NCBI GenBank assembly: GCA_902802795.1 | Contig: CADCNI010000005.1 | Location: forward strand, 1 to 64,000 | Length of the DNA: 64,000 nucleotides | Direction of reading: 5' to 3' | DNA from: an uncultured Ruminococcus sp. | Lineage (GTDB): Bacteria; Bacillota; Clostridia; Oscillospirales; Acutalibacteraceae | Shown here: positions 1 to 7,727 of the stretch, piece after piece | Layout of the letters: each line of letters starts with the position of its first letter | Position numbering within the stretch: position 1 is the first letter of the stretch | Program-made: the position numbers and the translations under genes | The notes under the pieces: generated by a model | Database searches by the model: none | What the model saw: only the letters and a program-made list of their open reading frames with translations | What the model was told of the DNA's origin: nothing

Positions 1-309
1 ATCGATCAAATGCCTATTTTGCGTTATTCTTGAATACAAAAACATGAGATTTGGGAATCCAAATTCCTGAACAGTGCCTTTTCATTTCTATAAAAGCCCA
101 AAATAGCGATATTTTTAGGTGCTGTGTGCAAAGTGGGATTTAAGAAAAAACAGCCGTGTGCAAGTCGGGATTTAATTCAAAAAAGTTGTACCTTTATGAA
201 GCTGGTCGGATTTTGGATATTCTGTGATTCTTTCTCAAAACACTGGATTTTTCGCGGGAACAGGCGTATAATGAGGAAAAACAAAGAGCAGCGAAAGGGC
301 GTGCATCTG
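1..309. other. Intergenic leader upstream of the amylase gene
   Basis: No gene is supported here. A hyphenated palindrome (ATTTGG at 49-54, CCAAAT at 59-64) and an imperfect direct repeat beginning GTGTGCAA (about 124-143 and 156-174) are visible. Either could be an operator for the downstream gene, but nothing identifies the regulator. Confidence 0.4.
244..272 (+). promoter_or_regulatory. Probable sigma-A promoter of amylase gene
   Basis: A perfect TATAAT -10 lies at 267-272, 17 bp after a weak TGGATT -35 at 244-249. The in-frame ATG at 271 falls inside this -10 and so would not be transcribed. That supports the start codon at 310. Confidence 0.5.
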
Positions 310-1593
310 ATGAAACAAAGAGATATCTCACTTCGCGGAAAGATCATCTATTCCGTTTACCTGCGCAACCACACCCCCGAGGGAACCTTTGCGGCGCTGG
401 AGGGCGATCTGGACAGAATCAAGGCGCTGGGCGCTGACATCATCTGGCTGCTGCCGATTCATCCCATTGGCGTGCTTCACAAGAAAGGGGATCTCGGCTG
501 CCCCTATTCCATCCGGGATTACCGCGGGGTCAATCCCGAATACGGCACGCTGGACGAATTCCGTCATCTGGTGGATGAGATTCACGCGCGCGGTATGCTG
601 TGTCTGATTGATGTGGTTTACAACCATACCTCTCACGATTCGGTGCTGAAAGAGCAGCACCCCGAATGGTTCTTCCGCAAGCCGGACGGCAGCTTCGGCA
701 ACCGTTACGGCGACTGGACGGACGTCATCGACCTCGATTATGGCAATCCCGATCTGTGGCGCTACCAGATCGACACGCTGGTGCAGTGGGCGGCTATCGT
801 GGACGGCTTCCGCTGCGATGTGGCTTCCTGTGTTCCCGCGGAATTCTGGGAGCAGGCTGTCGCGGAGGTGGCGGCGGTCAATCCCGACGCCATCTGGCTG
901 GCGGAGTCTGTTTACACGGGACATGTGCAGTTCGCGAGGGAATGCGGCTATCCGGTCGCGACGGACGCTGACCTCTACCGCGCCTTCGACATGGAATATC
1001 CCTATGACGTGCAGGATTATTTTGACCGTTATGTGAGCGGCGAGGGCAAACTCAGCGATTACATGAACATGCTGACCTATCAGGAACATATTTTGCCGTC
1101 GGATTACATCAAGGTGCGTTTTCTGGAGAATCACGACACGCCCCGCGCGAGCCATCGTTTTCCCGACACGGACATTATGCGCAATTGGCTGTCGTTTGTC
1201 TACTTCCAGAAAGGGCCGACGCTGCTTTACGGCGGGCAGGAATGGCAGAACACGGAATACTGCACGCTGTTTTACAAGGCGGTGTTCGAGCGCGACCCGG
1301 CGAAAGACATCACCCCCTATATGACCCGTCTCGGAGAGATCAAGAAGAACCTGCTGCCCGTGGACGCGGATTTCTCGGCAAAAGCCGACGACGACACCGA
1401 CATCGTGACGGCGTATCTCACCAAGCGCGGGACAAAATTTGTCGGCGTGTTCAGTATGCACGGTGAGGCGGCGGATGCGAAAATTGACGCGCCCGACGGC
1501 GTTTACACCAACGAAATCGACGGCGAAAGCGTCACCGTCAAAAAAGGTGTGGTACGCTCCCAAGGCAAGCCGATGATTTTTCAAGTGAAGTAA
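310..1593 (+). CDS. GH13 alpha-amylase-family glycoside hydrolase
   Basis: This 427-residue protein is a (beta/alpha)8-barrel enzyme of family GH13, which hydrolyses or rearranges alpha-glucosidic bonds of starch, glycogen or malto-oligosaccharides. The catalytic triad is visible: nucleophile D170 in GFRCD, acid/base E199 in WLAES, and stabilising D276 in ENHDTPR. The region-I motif DVVYNH is also present. No signal peptide is seen, so it probably acts in the cytoplasm. It is shorter than classical amylases and has only a small C-terminal beta region. The start at 310 was chosen because GAAAGGGCG precedes it and the other in-frame ATG overlaps the -10 box. The exact substrate cannot be read from sequence. 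It is a single-gene unit with its own terminator. Confidence 0.9.
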   Translation: MKQRDISLRGKIIYSVYLRNHTPEGTFAALEGDLDRIKALGADIIWLLPIHPIGVLHKKGDLGCPYSIRDYRGVNPEYGTLDEFRHLVDEIHARGMLCLIDVVYNHTSHDSVLKEQHPEWFFRKPDGSFGNRYGDWTDVIDLDYGNPDLWRYQIDTLVQWAAIVDGFRCDVASCVPAEFWEQAVAEVAAVNPDAIWLAESVYTGHVQFARECGYPVATDADLYRAFDMEYPYDVQDYFDRYVSGEGKLSDYMNMLTYQEHILPSDYIKVRFLENHDTPRASHRFPDTDIMRNWLSFVYFQKGPTLLYGGQEWQNTEYCTLFYKAVFERDPAKDITPYMTRLGEIKKNLLPVDADFSAKADDDTDIVTAYLTKRGTKFVGVFSMHGEAADAKIDAPDGVYTNEIDGESVTVKKGVVRSQGKPMIFQVK

Positions 1594-1603
1594 ATTAAAA
1601 AAT

Positions 1604-1661
1604 ATCCATCTCACAGACTATTTTATCAAAAGAAAATGGTTTGTGAGATGGATTGCTTTTT
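1604..1661 (+). terminator. Rho-independent terminator after amylase
   Basis: Fourteen-base arms (ATCCATCTCACAGA at 1604-1617, complementary arm at 1640-1653) are followed by a T-rich run. Confidence 0.8.
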
Positions 1662-1708
1662 GTAATAACTTCACGAAACTTGAAATGCGTTTTTGTGCGA
1701 AAAATCAA

Positions 1709-1739
1709 TTGACTCTCACGCCGCGTGAGGGCTTATAAT
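1709..1739 (+). promoter_or_regulatory. MerR-type promoter/operator with 19-bp spacer
   Basis: TTGACT (1709-1714) and TATAAT (1734-1739) are separated by 19 bp, the overlong spacing characteristic of promoters activated by MerR-family DNA distortion. A perfect dyad, CTCACG-CCG-CGTGAG (1715-1729), sits in the spacer exactly where such regulators bind. The MerR gene downstream is therefore probably autoregulated. Transcription should start close to 1746, at the left edge of the family A repeat. Confidence 0.75.
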
Positions 1740-1744
1740 GGCAT

Positions 1745-1839
1745 TATAGCAATCCAAACAAACAAAAAGACAAGTTCGGCGCGCTGGTGAGCACATGGCT
1801 GCGTTGTCGTCCTAGGTGGGCGCCAGCCCACCGTCGTCC
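1745..1839 (+). repeat. Family A repeat, copy 1 (right end missing)
   Basis: This 95-bp stretch matches the left part of the complete copy at 19210-19342, including the TATAGCAATCCAAA terminus and the GGTGGGC-GCCA-GCCCACC hairpin. It stops at GTCGTCC and lacks the right inverted terminus. It occupies essentially the whole 5' leader of the MerR gene and ends 3 bp before its ribosome binding site. Confidence 0.85.
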
Positions 1840-1853
1840 ATGAGGTGATTACC

Positions 1854-2588
1854 ATGATGACAATTCATGAAATCAGCGAGGCTTCGGGTGTGAGCGTCCG
1901 CGCGCTGCGTTATTACGACGAAATCGGACTCTTTGCGCCGACGGAGGTTTCCGAGGCGGGGTACCGCCTGTATGACGACGCGGCGCTCTACCGTCTGCAA
2001 TTGATTCTGCTGTTTCGGGAGCTGGAATTTCCGTTGGGGGAGATCGGGCGGATACTGGACAGTCCCGACGCGGACAGAAACGCCGCCCTCTCACAGCAAA
2101 TCAAGCTGCTGCGAATGAAGAAGGAGCATCTGGAAAATCTCATTACTCTCGCGCTGGGATTATACGGACTGGGGGTGAAAAAATTGGATTTTACCGCATT
2201 TGACACGCGCAAGATCGACGAATACGAACGCCAGGCGAAGGCAAGCTGGGGACAGACCGACGAATACAAGGAATACGAGAAAAAATCCGCCGGACGCACG
2301 CCGGAAGAGAACCAGCGGCTGTCTGTCGAATTCATGCGCATCTTTGAGGAAATAGGGGAGTGCCGGCATCTGGAACCCTCCGACCCGCAGGTGCAGGCGT
2401 TGGTAGAGCGGTTGCAGGATTACATCACGGAGCATTTTTACACCTGCTCCGATGAAATTCTTGTGTCGCTCGGCAGAGCCTACGCGGGCGGCGGCGCTCT
2501 GAATGAGAACATCGACAAGGCGGGCGGCGAAGGTACGGCGGAATTTGCCTGCCGTGCGATTGAAGCGTATTGTGCCAATCGAAAGTAA
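1854..2588 (+). CDS. MerR-family regulator with TipAS-type sensor domain
   Basis: This 244-residue transcription regulator has an N-terminal MerR winged helix (residues about 3-70; IHEISEASGV, ALRYYDEIGLF, GYRLYDD), a coiled-coil dimerisation helix, and a C-terminal TipAS-like domain (about 120-244; DEYKEYEKKS, ITEHFYTC). In the TipA/Mta family that domain captures structurally varied drugs or thiopeptides and switches on resistance genes. The neighbouring promoter, with its 19-bp spacer and dyad, fits autoactivation. No obvious target gene follows: the next operon converges from the other strand. AGGTG six bases upstream supports ATG 1854; ATG 1857 is the alternative. Confidence 0.92.
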   Translation: MMTIHEISEASGVSVRALRYYDEIGLFAPTEVSEAGYRLYDDAALYRLQLILLFRELEFPLGEIGRILDSPDADRNAALSQQIKLLRMKKEHLENLITLALGLYGLGVKKLDFTAFDTRKIDEYERQAKASWGQTDEYKEYEKKSAGRTPEENQRLSVEFMRIFEEIGECRHLEPSDPQVQALVERLQDYITEHFYTCSDEILVSLGRAYAGGGALNENIDKAGGEGTAEFACRAIEAYCANRK

Positions 2589-2590
2589 AT

Positions 2591-2653
2591 CACAATAAAA
2601 AGCACGCTGTCCAACGCATAGTGATATGCTTGGGAAACGTGCTTTTTATTGTG
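2591..2653. terminator. Bidirectional terminator
   Basis: Arms CACAATAAAAAGCACG and its complement flank a loop between the convergent MerR and response-regulator genes. A and T runs on both sides allow use in either direction. Confidence 0.85.
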
Positions 2654-2655
2654 AA

Positions 2656-3372
2656 TTATTTCGCCAGTTTGAATCCGATGCCCCACACCGTTTCGATGTA
2701 ATTATCTTCTGAAACCGCCCGGATTTTGCTGCGGATATTGCTGATGTGGACGTTGATGGTTTTGTCCTCGCCTATATAGAATTCGTCCCACGCGTACTCG
2801 TAGATTTCCTGCTTGCTGAACGCCCTGTTGGGATGCGCCAGCAGCAGTTCCAGAATGCGGAATTCCTGTCGCGTCAGTGAAAGGGGCGTTTCCGAAACGG
2901 ACACGGTATGGTCGGAGCGGTCGAGAACCATGTCCTTGTGCCGCAAATGCCCTGCTATTTCATGCCCTGCTATTTCATGCCCCGCTGTATTGTCCCCCTC
3001 TTTGATTTGCGCGCTCCGCCGAAGCTGCACCTGTACGCGCGCCAGCAGTTCCTTGATCTCAAAGGGCTTGGTCAGATAATCGTCCGCGCCCGACAGCAGC
3101 AAATCTACCTTGCCGTCGAGTTCATTTTTGGCCGACACCACGATGACGGGGGTTTTGGTAAACGTGCGCAGTTCCTTCAGCACATCTTCACCGCTTTTGC
3201 CGGGCAGCATCAGGTCGAGAATGATTAAATCCGTCTCTGTTCCCCTGGCATAAAGAAGCCCCTCGGTGCCTGCGTATGCCTGTAGGCACCGGGCTTCTTT
3301 GATGGTGCCGCTGATGGCGTCCCTGATCAGATCGTTGATTTCCCCGTTGTCCTCAATAATTAAAATGTTCAT
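2656..3372 (-). CDS. OmpR/PhoB-family response regulator
   Basis: This is a 238-residue two-component regulator. The receiver domain (1-118) has acidic residues near E7/D8, phospho-acceptor D53 (LILDLMLPG region) and K102 (YLTKPF). A winged-helix DNA-binding domain follows (about 145-238). It is the last gene of the seven-gene ABC exporter operon, 2 bp after the kinase gene, and should respond to that kinase to control the operon. The linker between the domains contains a short repeated motif, AGHEI, encoded by a tandem DNA repeat, which is unusual for this family. A GTTAA repeat with 10-bp spacing upstream of the operon is a candidate binding site. Confidence 0.93.
   Translation of the reverse strand: MNILIIEDNGEINDLIRDAISGTIKEARCLQAYAGTEGLLYARGTETDLIILDLMLPGKSGEDVLKELRTFTKTPVIVVSAKNELDGKVDLLLSGADDYLTKPFEIKELLARVQVQLRRSAQIKEGDNTAGHEIAGHEIAGHLRHKDMVLDRSDHTVSVSETPLSLTRQEFRILELLLAHPNRAFSKQEIYEYAWDEFYIGEDKTINVHISNIRSKIRAVSEDNYIETVWGIGFKLAK
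2947..2991 (-). repeat. 15-bp tandem repeat in response-regulator linker
   Basis: Two exact copies of ATGCCCTGCTATTTC (plus-strand sense) at 2947-2961 and 2962-2976 are followed by a degenerate third. In frame they encode repeated HEIAG. The unit is a multiple of three, so copy-number change would alter linker length without a frameshift. Confidence 0.85.
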
Positions 3373-3374
3373 TC

Positions 3375-4322
3375 CTACCTACCCATCTTCTTTAATAATA
3401 CCTTTATCGTGAATGTGTCGCCGTCTGTTTCCGCCCGAATCTGACCGCCCATTCGTTCGACGAGCGATCGGGCGATGAAAAGCCCCAGCCCTGTGGAGCC
3501 GCTTTTGTGGCGGGAAGAATCCACTTTGTAAAATTTCTCAAAAATACGCGAGAGGTCGATGTCGCTGTCCGGCGGAATGCGGTTGCCCACAGCGATTTCG
3601 ACCCCCTGCGTCCATTCGCTGCTGTTCGCCATATTGACAAACAATTCCCTTTCCCCGTGAATCAGCGCGTTTTTAATGATATTTTGCAGCACACGGCGCA
3701 GCGCGGCGGCGTCGGCGCTGACGGTGTATATTTCGCCGGGAATGTCGACTTTTGGTTCCAGACCGTTTTGCCCGATATCGTCGTAGAACGAAAACAGCAC
3801 GTCGCAAAGCGTCTGGGTGAGATTGACCTCTCCGCAGTCCAGCACATAGGAGGGATTTTCGAGCTTGACGAAGGTGAAAAGCTGCTCGGTCATATCCTGC
3901 AATTCGTGGATTCTGCCGTCCATGATGCGGATGTATTTTTCGATGGGCTGTCCGTCGGAGGCAGGATGTGCCAGCGCGTTTTGCAGCATCTGGAAATAGC
4001 CGTACAGCGAGGTGAGCGGCGTGCGGATATCGTGCGAAATGCCGGAGATGGTGTCCTTAAAATTCCGCTCGCCAAGCTGCGCCTGTGTTTTGACGCGGCG
4101 CTTTTCGTCCTCGAGAGCGTTGATGCAGGCGGTCAGCCGCAGAATCGCCGCGTCGCGGGTATCCACCGCAATCCGCTTGTTGCTGTCGTGTCGGTCGATA
4201 AATGCCATCTGGCGGCATATATCGTCGATCTGCCGCCGCAGATAAAGGACATACACCCCGCAAAGCACTGCCGCGAGAACGGCGATCATGGAAAAAATGA
4301 CTGCAAACATCAATGGAATCAT
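3375..4322 (-). CDS. Sensor histidine kinase
   Basis: This is a membrane sensor kinase of about 315 residues. One N-terminal membrane helix (about 2-28) ends in basic residues, followed by a short coil. The HisKA domain has H97 in GISHDIRTPL, and the HATPase domain has N-box NIIKNALIHG, a DLSRIFEKF region and G-box STGLGLFIA. There is almost no extracellular domain, as in intramembrane-sensing kinases that take their signal from a partner ABC transporter. That fits the permease genes just upstream. The start is uncertain: ATG 4322 is used here, TTG 4331 overlaps the permease stop, and ATG 4310 is also possible. Confidence 0.88.
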   Translation of the reverse strand: MIPLMFAVIFSMIAVLAAVLCGVYVLYLRRQIDDICRQMAFIDRHDSNKRIAVDTRDAAILRLTACINALEDEKRRVKTQAQLGERNFKDTISGISHDIRTPLTSLYGYFQMLQNALAHPASDGQPIEKYIRIMDGRIHELQDMTEQLFTFVKLENPSYVLDCGEVNLTQTLCDVLFSFYDDIGQNGLEPKVDIPGEIYTVSADAAALRRVLQNIIKNALIHGERELFVNMANSSEWTQGVEIAVGNRIPPDSDIDLSRIFEKFYKVDSSRHKSGSTGLGLFIARSLVERMGGQIRAETDGDTFTIKVLLKKMGR

Positions 4323-4327
4323 TCCTG

Positions 4328-5212
4328 TCAAACGTCTTTTTGAGAGAGCGCCAAAGCTCCCAGACCATTATACACCACCAGAGCGCAAATGGAAAGCACC
4401 GCCGCGTGAATTAACATTTTGCTCACATCTTCCACCCCGCCGCCGAGCAGGCTGCCGTAACGGTAGTCGGAAGCGTAGAGGGAGGGCAGGTAATGCTGAA
4501 TGAAAAATTCCTTGTGCAGCAGCTTTTCCGCCGTGTTGTTGATGACGGTTTCGATCAGGAGAACCAAAGTCGTGCCAAGCAATACCGCATAGACGAGGGA
4601 GGGAATTTTGCTGCGGAATAAATCAGTGAAGAAGCAGAACATCGTGCCGCACGCGACCAGCAGCAGGTATTCCCCCAGCAGAAACAGCGCGAATTCGCCC
4701 ATATTGGCAAAGGTAAAGGCGTGAATGAGAAGGGCGGCCAGCGCGACCGTGACAACGGTGGTGAAGGCAAGGATCATCGCCGCGTAGATCGTCACACAGG
4801 CGAGCCGCGCCGCTTGGAAGTAACCTTTTCGTCTGACCTTGCCCAGTACGTTTTTGCAGTAACCGCCCGCATAAAAACTGCCCACGAAAAGCGCCATAAA
4901 AATCCCCTCAAAGAGATGGGCGGATGTGATGTAGGAATCACAGACATTTCCGGGGGAGGCGATATTCACGGCGTCTCCGGCGGCGATTCCGGTTTCGTCA
5001 TCATTTCCCGCCACATAGACGTCACCGCCCTTTTTGTCCTTGACGGTCACGCCTGCAGTTTCCTGCGAGGACGCGCTGTCGTAGTATTTGTTGATGGAAT
5101 TCGACTGTGACAATAACAGTACGCCTGCCATCGCGGCGCACAAAAGTATGGTTGTGTAAAAACTGACAGAATGAAACATTCTGTAAATTTCCATTCGTAT
5201 GACATTCATCAT
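4328..5212 (-). CDS. ABC-2 type transporter permease (second permease of operon)
   Basis: This is a 294-residue membrane protein starting MMNVIRMEIYRMF, with about six hydrophobic segments and a large external loop after the first helix (about 36-90). This is the BcrB/ABC-2 arrangement seen in bacitracin or lantibiotic self-protection exporters. It resembles the permease at 5791-6627 in its N-terminal motif (NVIRME.RMF..SFY), LHKEFF and YLPSLY, so the two probably arose by duplication and may form a heterodimer with the ATPase encoded at 6641. The substrate is unknown. Confidence 0.85.
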   Translation of the reverse strand: MMNVIRMEIYRMFHSVSFYTTILLCAAMAGVLLLSQSNSINKYYDSASSQETAGVTVKDKKGGDVYVAGNDDETGIAAGDAVNIASPGNVCDSYITSAHLFEGIFMALFVGSFYAGGYCKNVLGKVRRKGYFQAARLACVTIYAAMILAFTTVVTVALAALLIHAFTFANMGEFALFLLGEYLLLVACGTMFCFFTDLFRSKIPSLVYAVLLGTTLVLLIETVINNTAEKLLHKEFFIQHYLPSLYASDYRYGSLLGGGVEDVSKMLIHAAVLSICALVVYNGLGALALSQKDV

Positions 5213-5228
5213 TTTTTATTCTCCTATT

Positions 5229-5561
5229 CTAAAACATAAGATTTAATCCAACGATTACCAGAGCAATGCTGAAGAGCATGATGCAAACGCCAATACAGGC
5301 GGCGGTTTTACTTTGTTTGAGCGCCTTCTTTTGCGCCATGGAGACGGACGATACAGGATATTGCTTTCGCTTTATCAGGTAAAGCAGCATACCGCCGCCG
5401 CCTTGTCCCGACGATGCGAGAAGCCCCATTGCTTTCGGATGTTTCATTCCGCGTATTTTCGCGTCAATCACGGTAAAACGGTACACCTGACAAATTGTCA
5501 GTACCAGCCCGATCAGGTATAAAACAACACATATACCAAGAAATAAATAGTTGATATCCAT
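5229..5561 (-). CDS. Small two-helix membrane protein of ABC operon
   Basis: This 110-residue protein is not assigned to a named family. It has two hydrophobic helices (about 5-28 and 85-108) separated by a basic, glycine-rich loop (SSGQGGGG, LIKRKQYP). Its ATG overlaps the stop of the preceding 67-residue gene (TGATG), implying translational coupling. A longer upstream reading frame exists but lies over that gene. It lies between two permease genes and is likely an accessory subunit; no enzymatic motif is visible. Confidence 0.75.
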   Translation of the reverse strand: MDINYLFLGICVVLYLIGLVLTICQVYRFTVIDAKIRGMKHPKAMGLLASSGQGGGGMLLYLIKRKQYPVSSVSMAQKKALKQSKTAACIGVCIMLFSIALVIVGLNLMF

Positions 5562-5764
5562 CAGTCCATTCCTCCCTTTTTTTTCTTTCCGGCATCTGCT
5601 ATCAGACCTATACATAGACCGATGCATAGGCCCGTACCGATTCCTACCGATAAGTTGTGAAACAGAACCTGACCCAGCGCCGCGCCAAAGCTCATTCCCA
5701 GACACAGACCAATGGTCATATAGTCGGTTTCATTTTTGACTTTTTTCCTGTCTTTGTCTTTCAT
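5561..5764 (-). CDS. 67-residue glycine-rich membrane protein of ABC operon
   Basis: The N-terminus is highly charged (MKDKDRKKVKNE). It is followed by a hydrophobic stretch with evenly spaced glycines (GLCLGMSFGAALG, GIGTGLCIGLCIGL), suggesting one or two tightly packed helices of the glycine-zipper kind, and a basic tail (GKKKKGG). AGGATACA precedes the ATG. The function is unknown. Its position inside the exporter operon, coupled to the next gene, argues for a small transporter subunit or regulator rather than a random frame. Confidence 0.75.
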   Translation of the reverse strand: MKDKDRKKVKNETDYMTIGLCLGMSFGAALGQVLFHNLSVGIGTGLCIGLCIGLIADAGKKKKGGMD

Positions 5765-5790
5765 TGTATCCTACTATCCCCGTTGTATTT

Positions 5791-6627
5791 TTATTTGATG
5801 TCGCGCTTAGTGATTAAAGCCGAACCCGCCACATTGTAAATGACAAAGAACACCAGCGACAGCAGGGTCGCGTGAAGGAGCATCGCGTTGTTTTTGGCAC
5901 TGTCTGATACGTCCAGTAAAAACTGATTGGTGAAATAGAGCGAAGGCAGATAATTCGCTGTGACAAATTCTTTGTGCAGCCAATCGCTTAAATGGCTGTC
6001 AATATAGGAGGTCATCATAGCCACAATATTGGTGGAAAGCAAAAAGATATAGACGATCGCCGGAACAGTGCTGCGTGTCCATTCCGTAAGAAACGCGGAA
6101 AAACTTCCGACGGCACAGAGAAGCAGAAACTGTCCAAACAAATTCAGACAAAATATGTCCAGATAGGCAAAGGTGAAGGACTGAATCAGCGCTTTTGCCA
6201 TCAGCAGTGAAACTGTTCCCGCCAGTATAATATTGACAGCTGAGTAGAGGACGGCGCAAACCGATTGCGCCATTTGAAAACGGAAGCGGTATCCTCGGCT
6301 TCCCATGACATTTTTGCAGAATCCGTCCTTATAGAATCTGCCTACAAAACAAGCCATAAAAATGACGACAAACAGAATGCTCCAGCCGGTAAAGGAGAAG
6401 CAAACATTCATGGGATTAGGACCGTAGCGGTTGTCGAGAATCATCTCCATTTCCAATCCTTCGACATTTTGTCTGACGGAGTTTTTGGCCGCGGCAAATC
6501 CCTCGTTGATGGATGACGCCATCATAGAAAACAAAAGGACAATCAGAATGACGTTGACGGCGAGTGTGATATAAAAACTGCGCGTTCGGAACATTCTGTG
6601 CAGTTCCATGCGTATGACGTTGAACAT
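5791..6627 (-). CDS. ABC-2 type transporter permease (first permease of operon)
   Basis: This is a 278-residue integral membrane protein with about six helices. It begins MFNVIRMELHRMF and has an external loop after helix 1 (about 36-75). It lies 13 bp downstream of the ATPase gene and has the strong ribosome binding site AAAGGAAG. It is paralogous to the permease at 4328-5212. The pair plus one ATPase resembles lantibiotic-immunity and bacitracin exporters of the BcrAB type. Confidence 0.87.
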   Translation of the reverse strand: MFNVIRMELHRMFRTRSFYITLAVNVILIVLLFSMMASSINEGFAAAKNSVRQNVEGLEMEMILDNRYGPNPMNVCFSFTGWSILFVVIFMACFVGRFYKDGFCKNVMGSRGYRFRFQMAQSVCAVLYSAVNIILAGTVSLLMAKALIQSFTFAYLDIFCLNLFGQFLLLCAVGSFSAFLTEWTRSTVPAIVYIFLLSTNIVAMMTSYIDSHLSDWLHKEFVTANYLPSLYFTNQFLLDVSDSAKNNAMLLHATLLSLVFFVIYNVAGSALITKRDIK

Positions 6628-6640
6628 TTTTTTCTTCCTT

Positions 6641-7549
6641 TCATGTCTTGTGAATCAACTCGATAAAATAATCCTCTAAGCTTTCGTTCTTTTTGCCGAT
6701 GGCGGCGACCGCGATTCCTTCCGCGCCCAATGCGGCGTTAATCATCGCGCCGTCGTCAATGTGGTTCAGCACATGAAGGGTCTGTCTGTCAACTACCTTG
6801 TATTCGCAGTCCAGCCGATCAAGCACCGTGCAGGCCTTGTCGGGTGTGTCGGTGACGATTTCCAGACGGTCGGCGCATTGTTCCATGAGTGCCTCGCGGC
6901 TGAGCTGCCGGACAAGTCGGCCGTTGTGGATGAAGCCGTAATGGGTCGCGATTTTGGAAAGCTCCTCCAGAATGTGGCTGGAAATGATGACGGTGATGTT
7001 CTGCTCTCGGTTGATTTTTTGAATGATGTCGCGCACTTCGATGATGCCCTGCGGGTCCAGTCCGTTGATCGGCTCGTCGAGGATGAGAAGATCAGGTTCC
7101 CCGATCATGGCAAGCGCGATGCCGAGACGCTGCTTCATTCCGAGCGAAAAATGACCGACTGTCTTTTTGCCCACGTCACTCAGACCGACCAGCGCGAGCT
7201 TCTGATTGACGTAGTCCCTCGAGTACACGCCGCAGCAGATGGCTTTGAGCCTGCAGTTTTCAAAAGCGTCCAGGTGATGGTAAAGACCGGGCTGTTCGAT
7301 CAGGCTGCCCACCCGTTCAAAGGCGGTGCTGAGTTTGCCGCCGTTCGAGTGGAATCCCATGATTTCCATTTCGCCGGAGGTGGGACGCGCAAGTCCCGCA
7401 ATCATGCGGAGAAAGGTGGTCTTGCCCGCGCCGTTGCGTCCGATGAGTCCGTAAATCGCGCCGCGTTCGATTTGCACCGAAACGCCGTCCACCGCTTTTT
7501 GATGCTTGAATTGTTTGGTCAGCAGATTGGTGGTTAAGATGGTTTCCAT
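6641..7549 (-). CDS. BcrA-type ABC transporter ATP-binding protein
   Basis: This 302-residue ATPase energises the two permeases that follow. Walker A GRNGAGKT is at residues 37-44, the signature is FSLGMKQRL (the usual BcrA-type replacement of LSGGQ), and Walker B/D-loop is LLILDEPINGLD. An H-loop (ISSHILEEL) and a C-terminal extension of about 90 residues complete the family pattern. ATG 7549 follows GGGAGG at good spacing; the longer frame upstream lacks a site. It is the first gene of a minus-strand operon running to the response regulator, typical of peptide-antibiotic detoxification modules. Confidence 0.93.
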   Translation of the reverse strand: METILTTNLLTKQFKHQKAVDGVSVQIERGAIYGLIGRNGAGKTTFLRMIAGLARPTSGEMEIMGFHSNGGKLSTAFERVGSLIEQPGLYHHLDAFENCRLKAICCGVYSRDYVNQKLALVGLSDVGKKTVGHFSLGMKQRLGIALAMIGEPDLLILDEPINGLDPQGIIEVRDIIQKINREQNITVIISSHILEELSKIATHYGFIHNGRLVRQLSREALMEQCADRLEIVTDTPDKACTVLDRLDCEYKVVDRQTLHVLNHIDDGAMINAALGAEGIAVAAIGKKNESLEDYFIELIHKT

Positions 7550-7576
7550 TGCTGAAATCCTCCCTTGTGGTTGATG

Positions 7577-7634
7577 AGTATAGGATAAACCTGAATTTTT
7601 CAAACATCGCAAAGAAAAGGTTAAGATTTGTTAA
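7577..7634 (-). promoter_or_regulatory. Promoter and candidate regulator site of ABC operon
   Basis: On the minus strand TATACT (7577-7582) could be the -10, with a weak GTTTGA 17 bp upstream. Just behind it, GTTAA occurs twice exactly 10 bp apart (plus-strand 7620-7624 and 7630-7634). One-turn direct repeats are how OmpR-family dimers bind, so this is a candidate operator for the operon's own response regulator. Confidence 0.45.
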
Positions 7635-7666
7635 AGATGAATGCAAAAGAAATCAAAATGGGTTTA

Positions 7667-7695
7667 TTGACAGGGCGGTGATTTTGATTTATAAT
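7667..7695 (+). promoter_or_regulatory. Consensus sigma-A promoter of nuclease gene
   Basis: TTGACA (7667-7672), a 17-bp spacer and TATAAT (7690-7695) give a perfect consensus. Only about 20 nt follow before the ribosome binding site, so constitutive expression is expected unless repressed. Confidence 0.85.
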
Positions 7696-7727
7696 AAAAG
7701 GGAAGAAGGGGAAAGGAGGAAGTGCCA

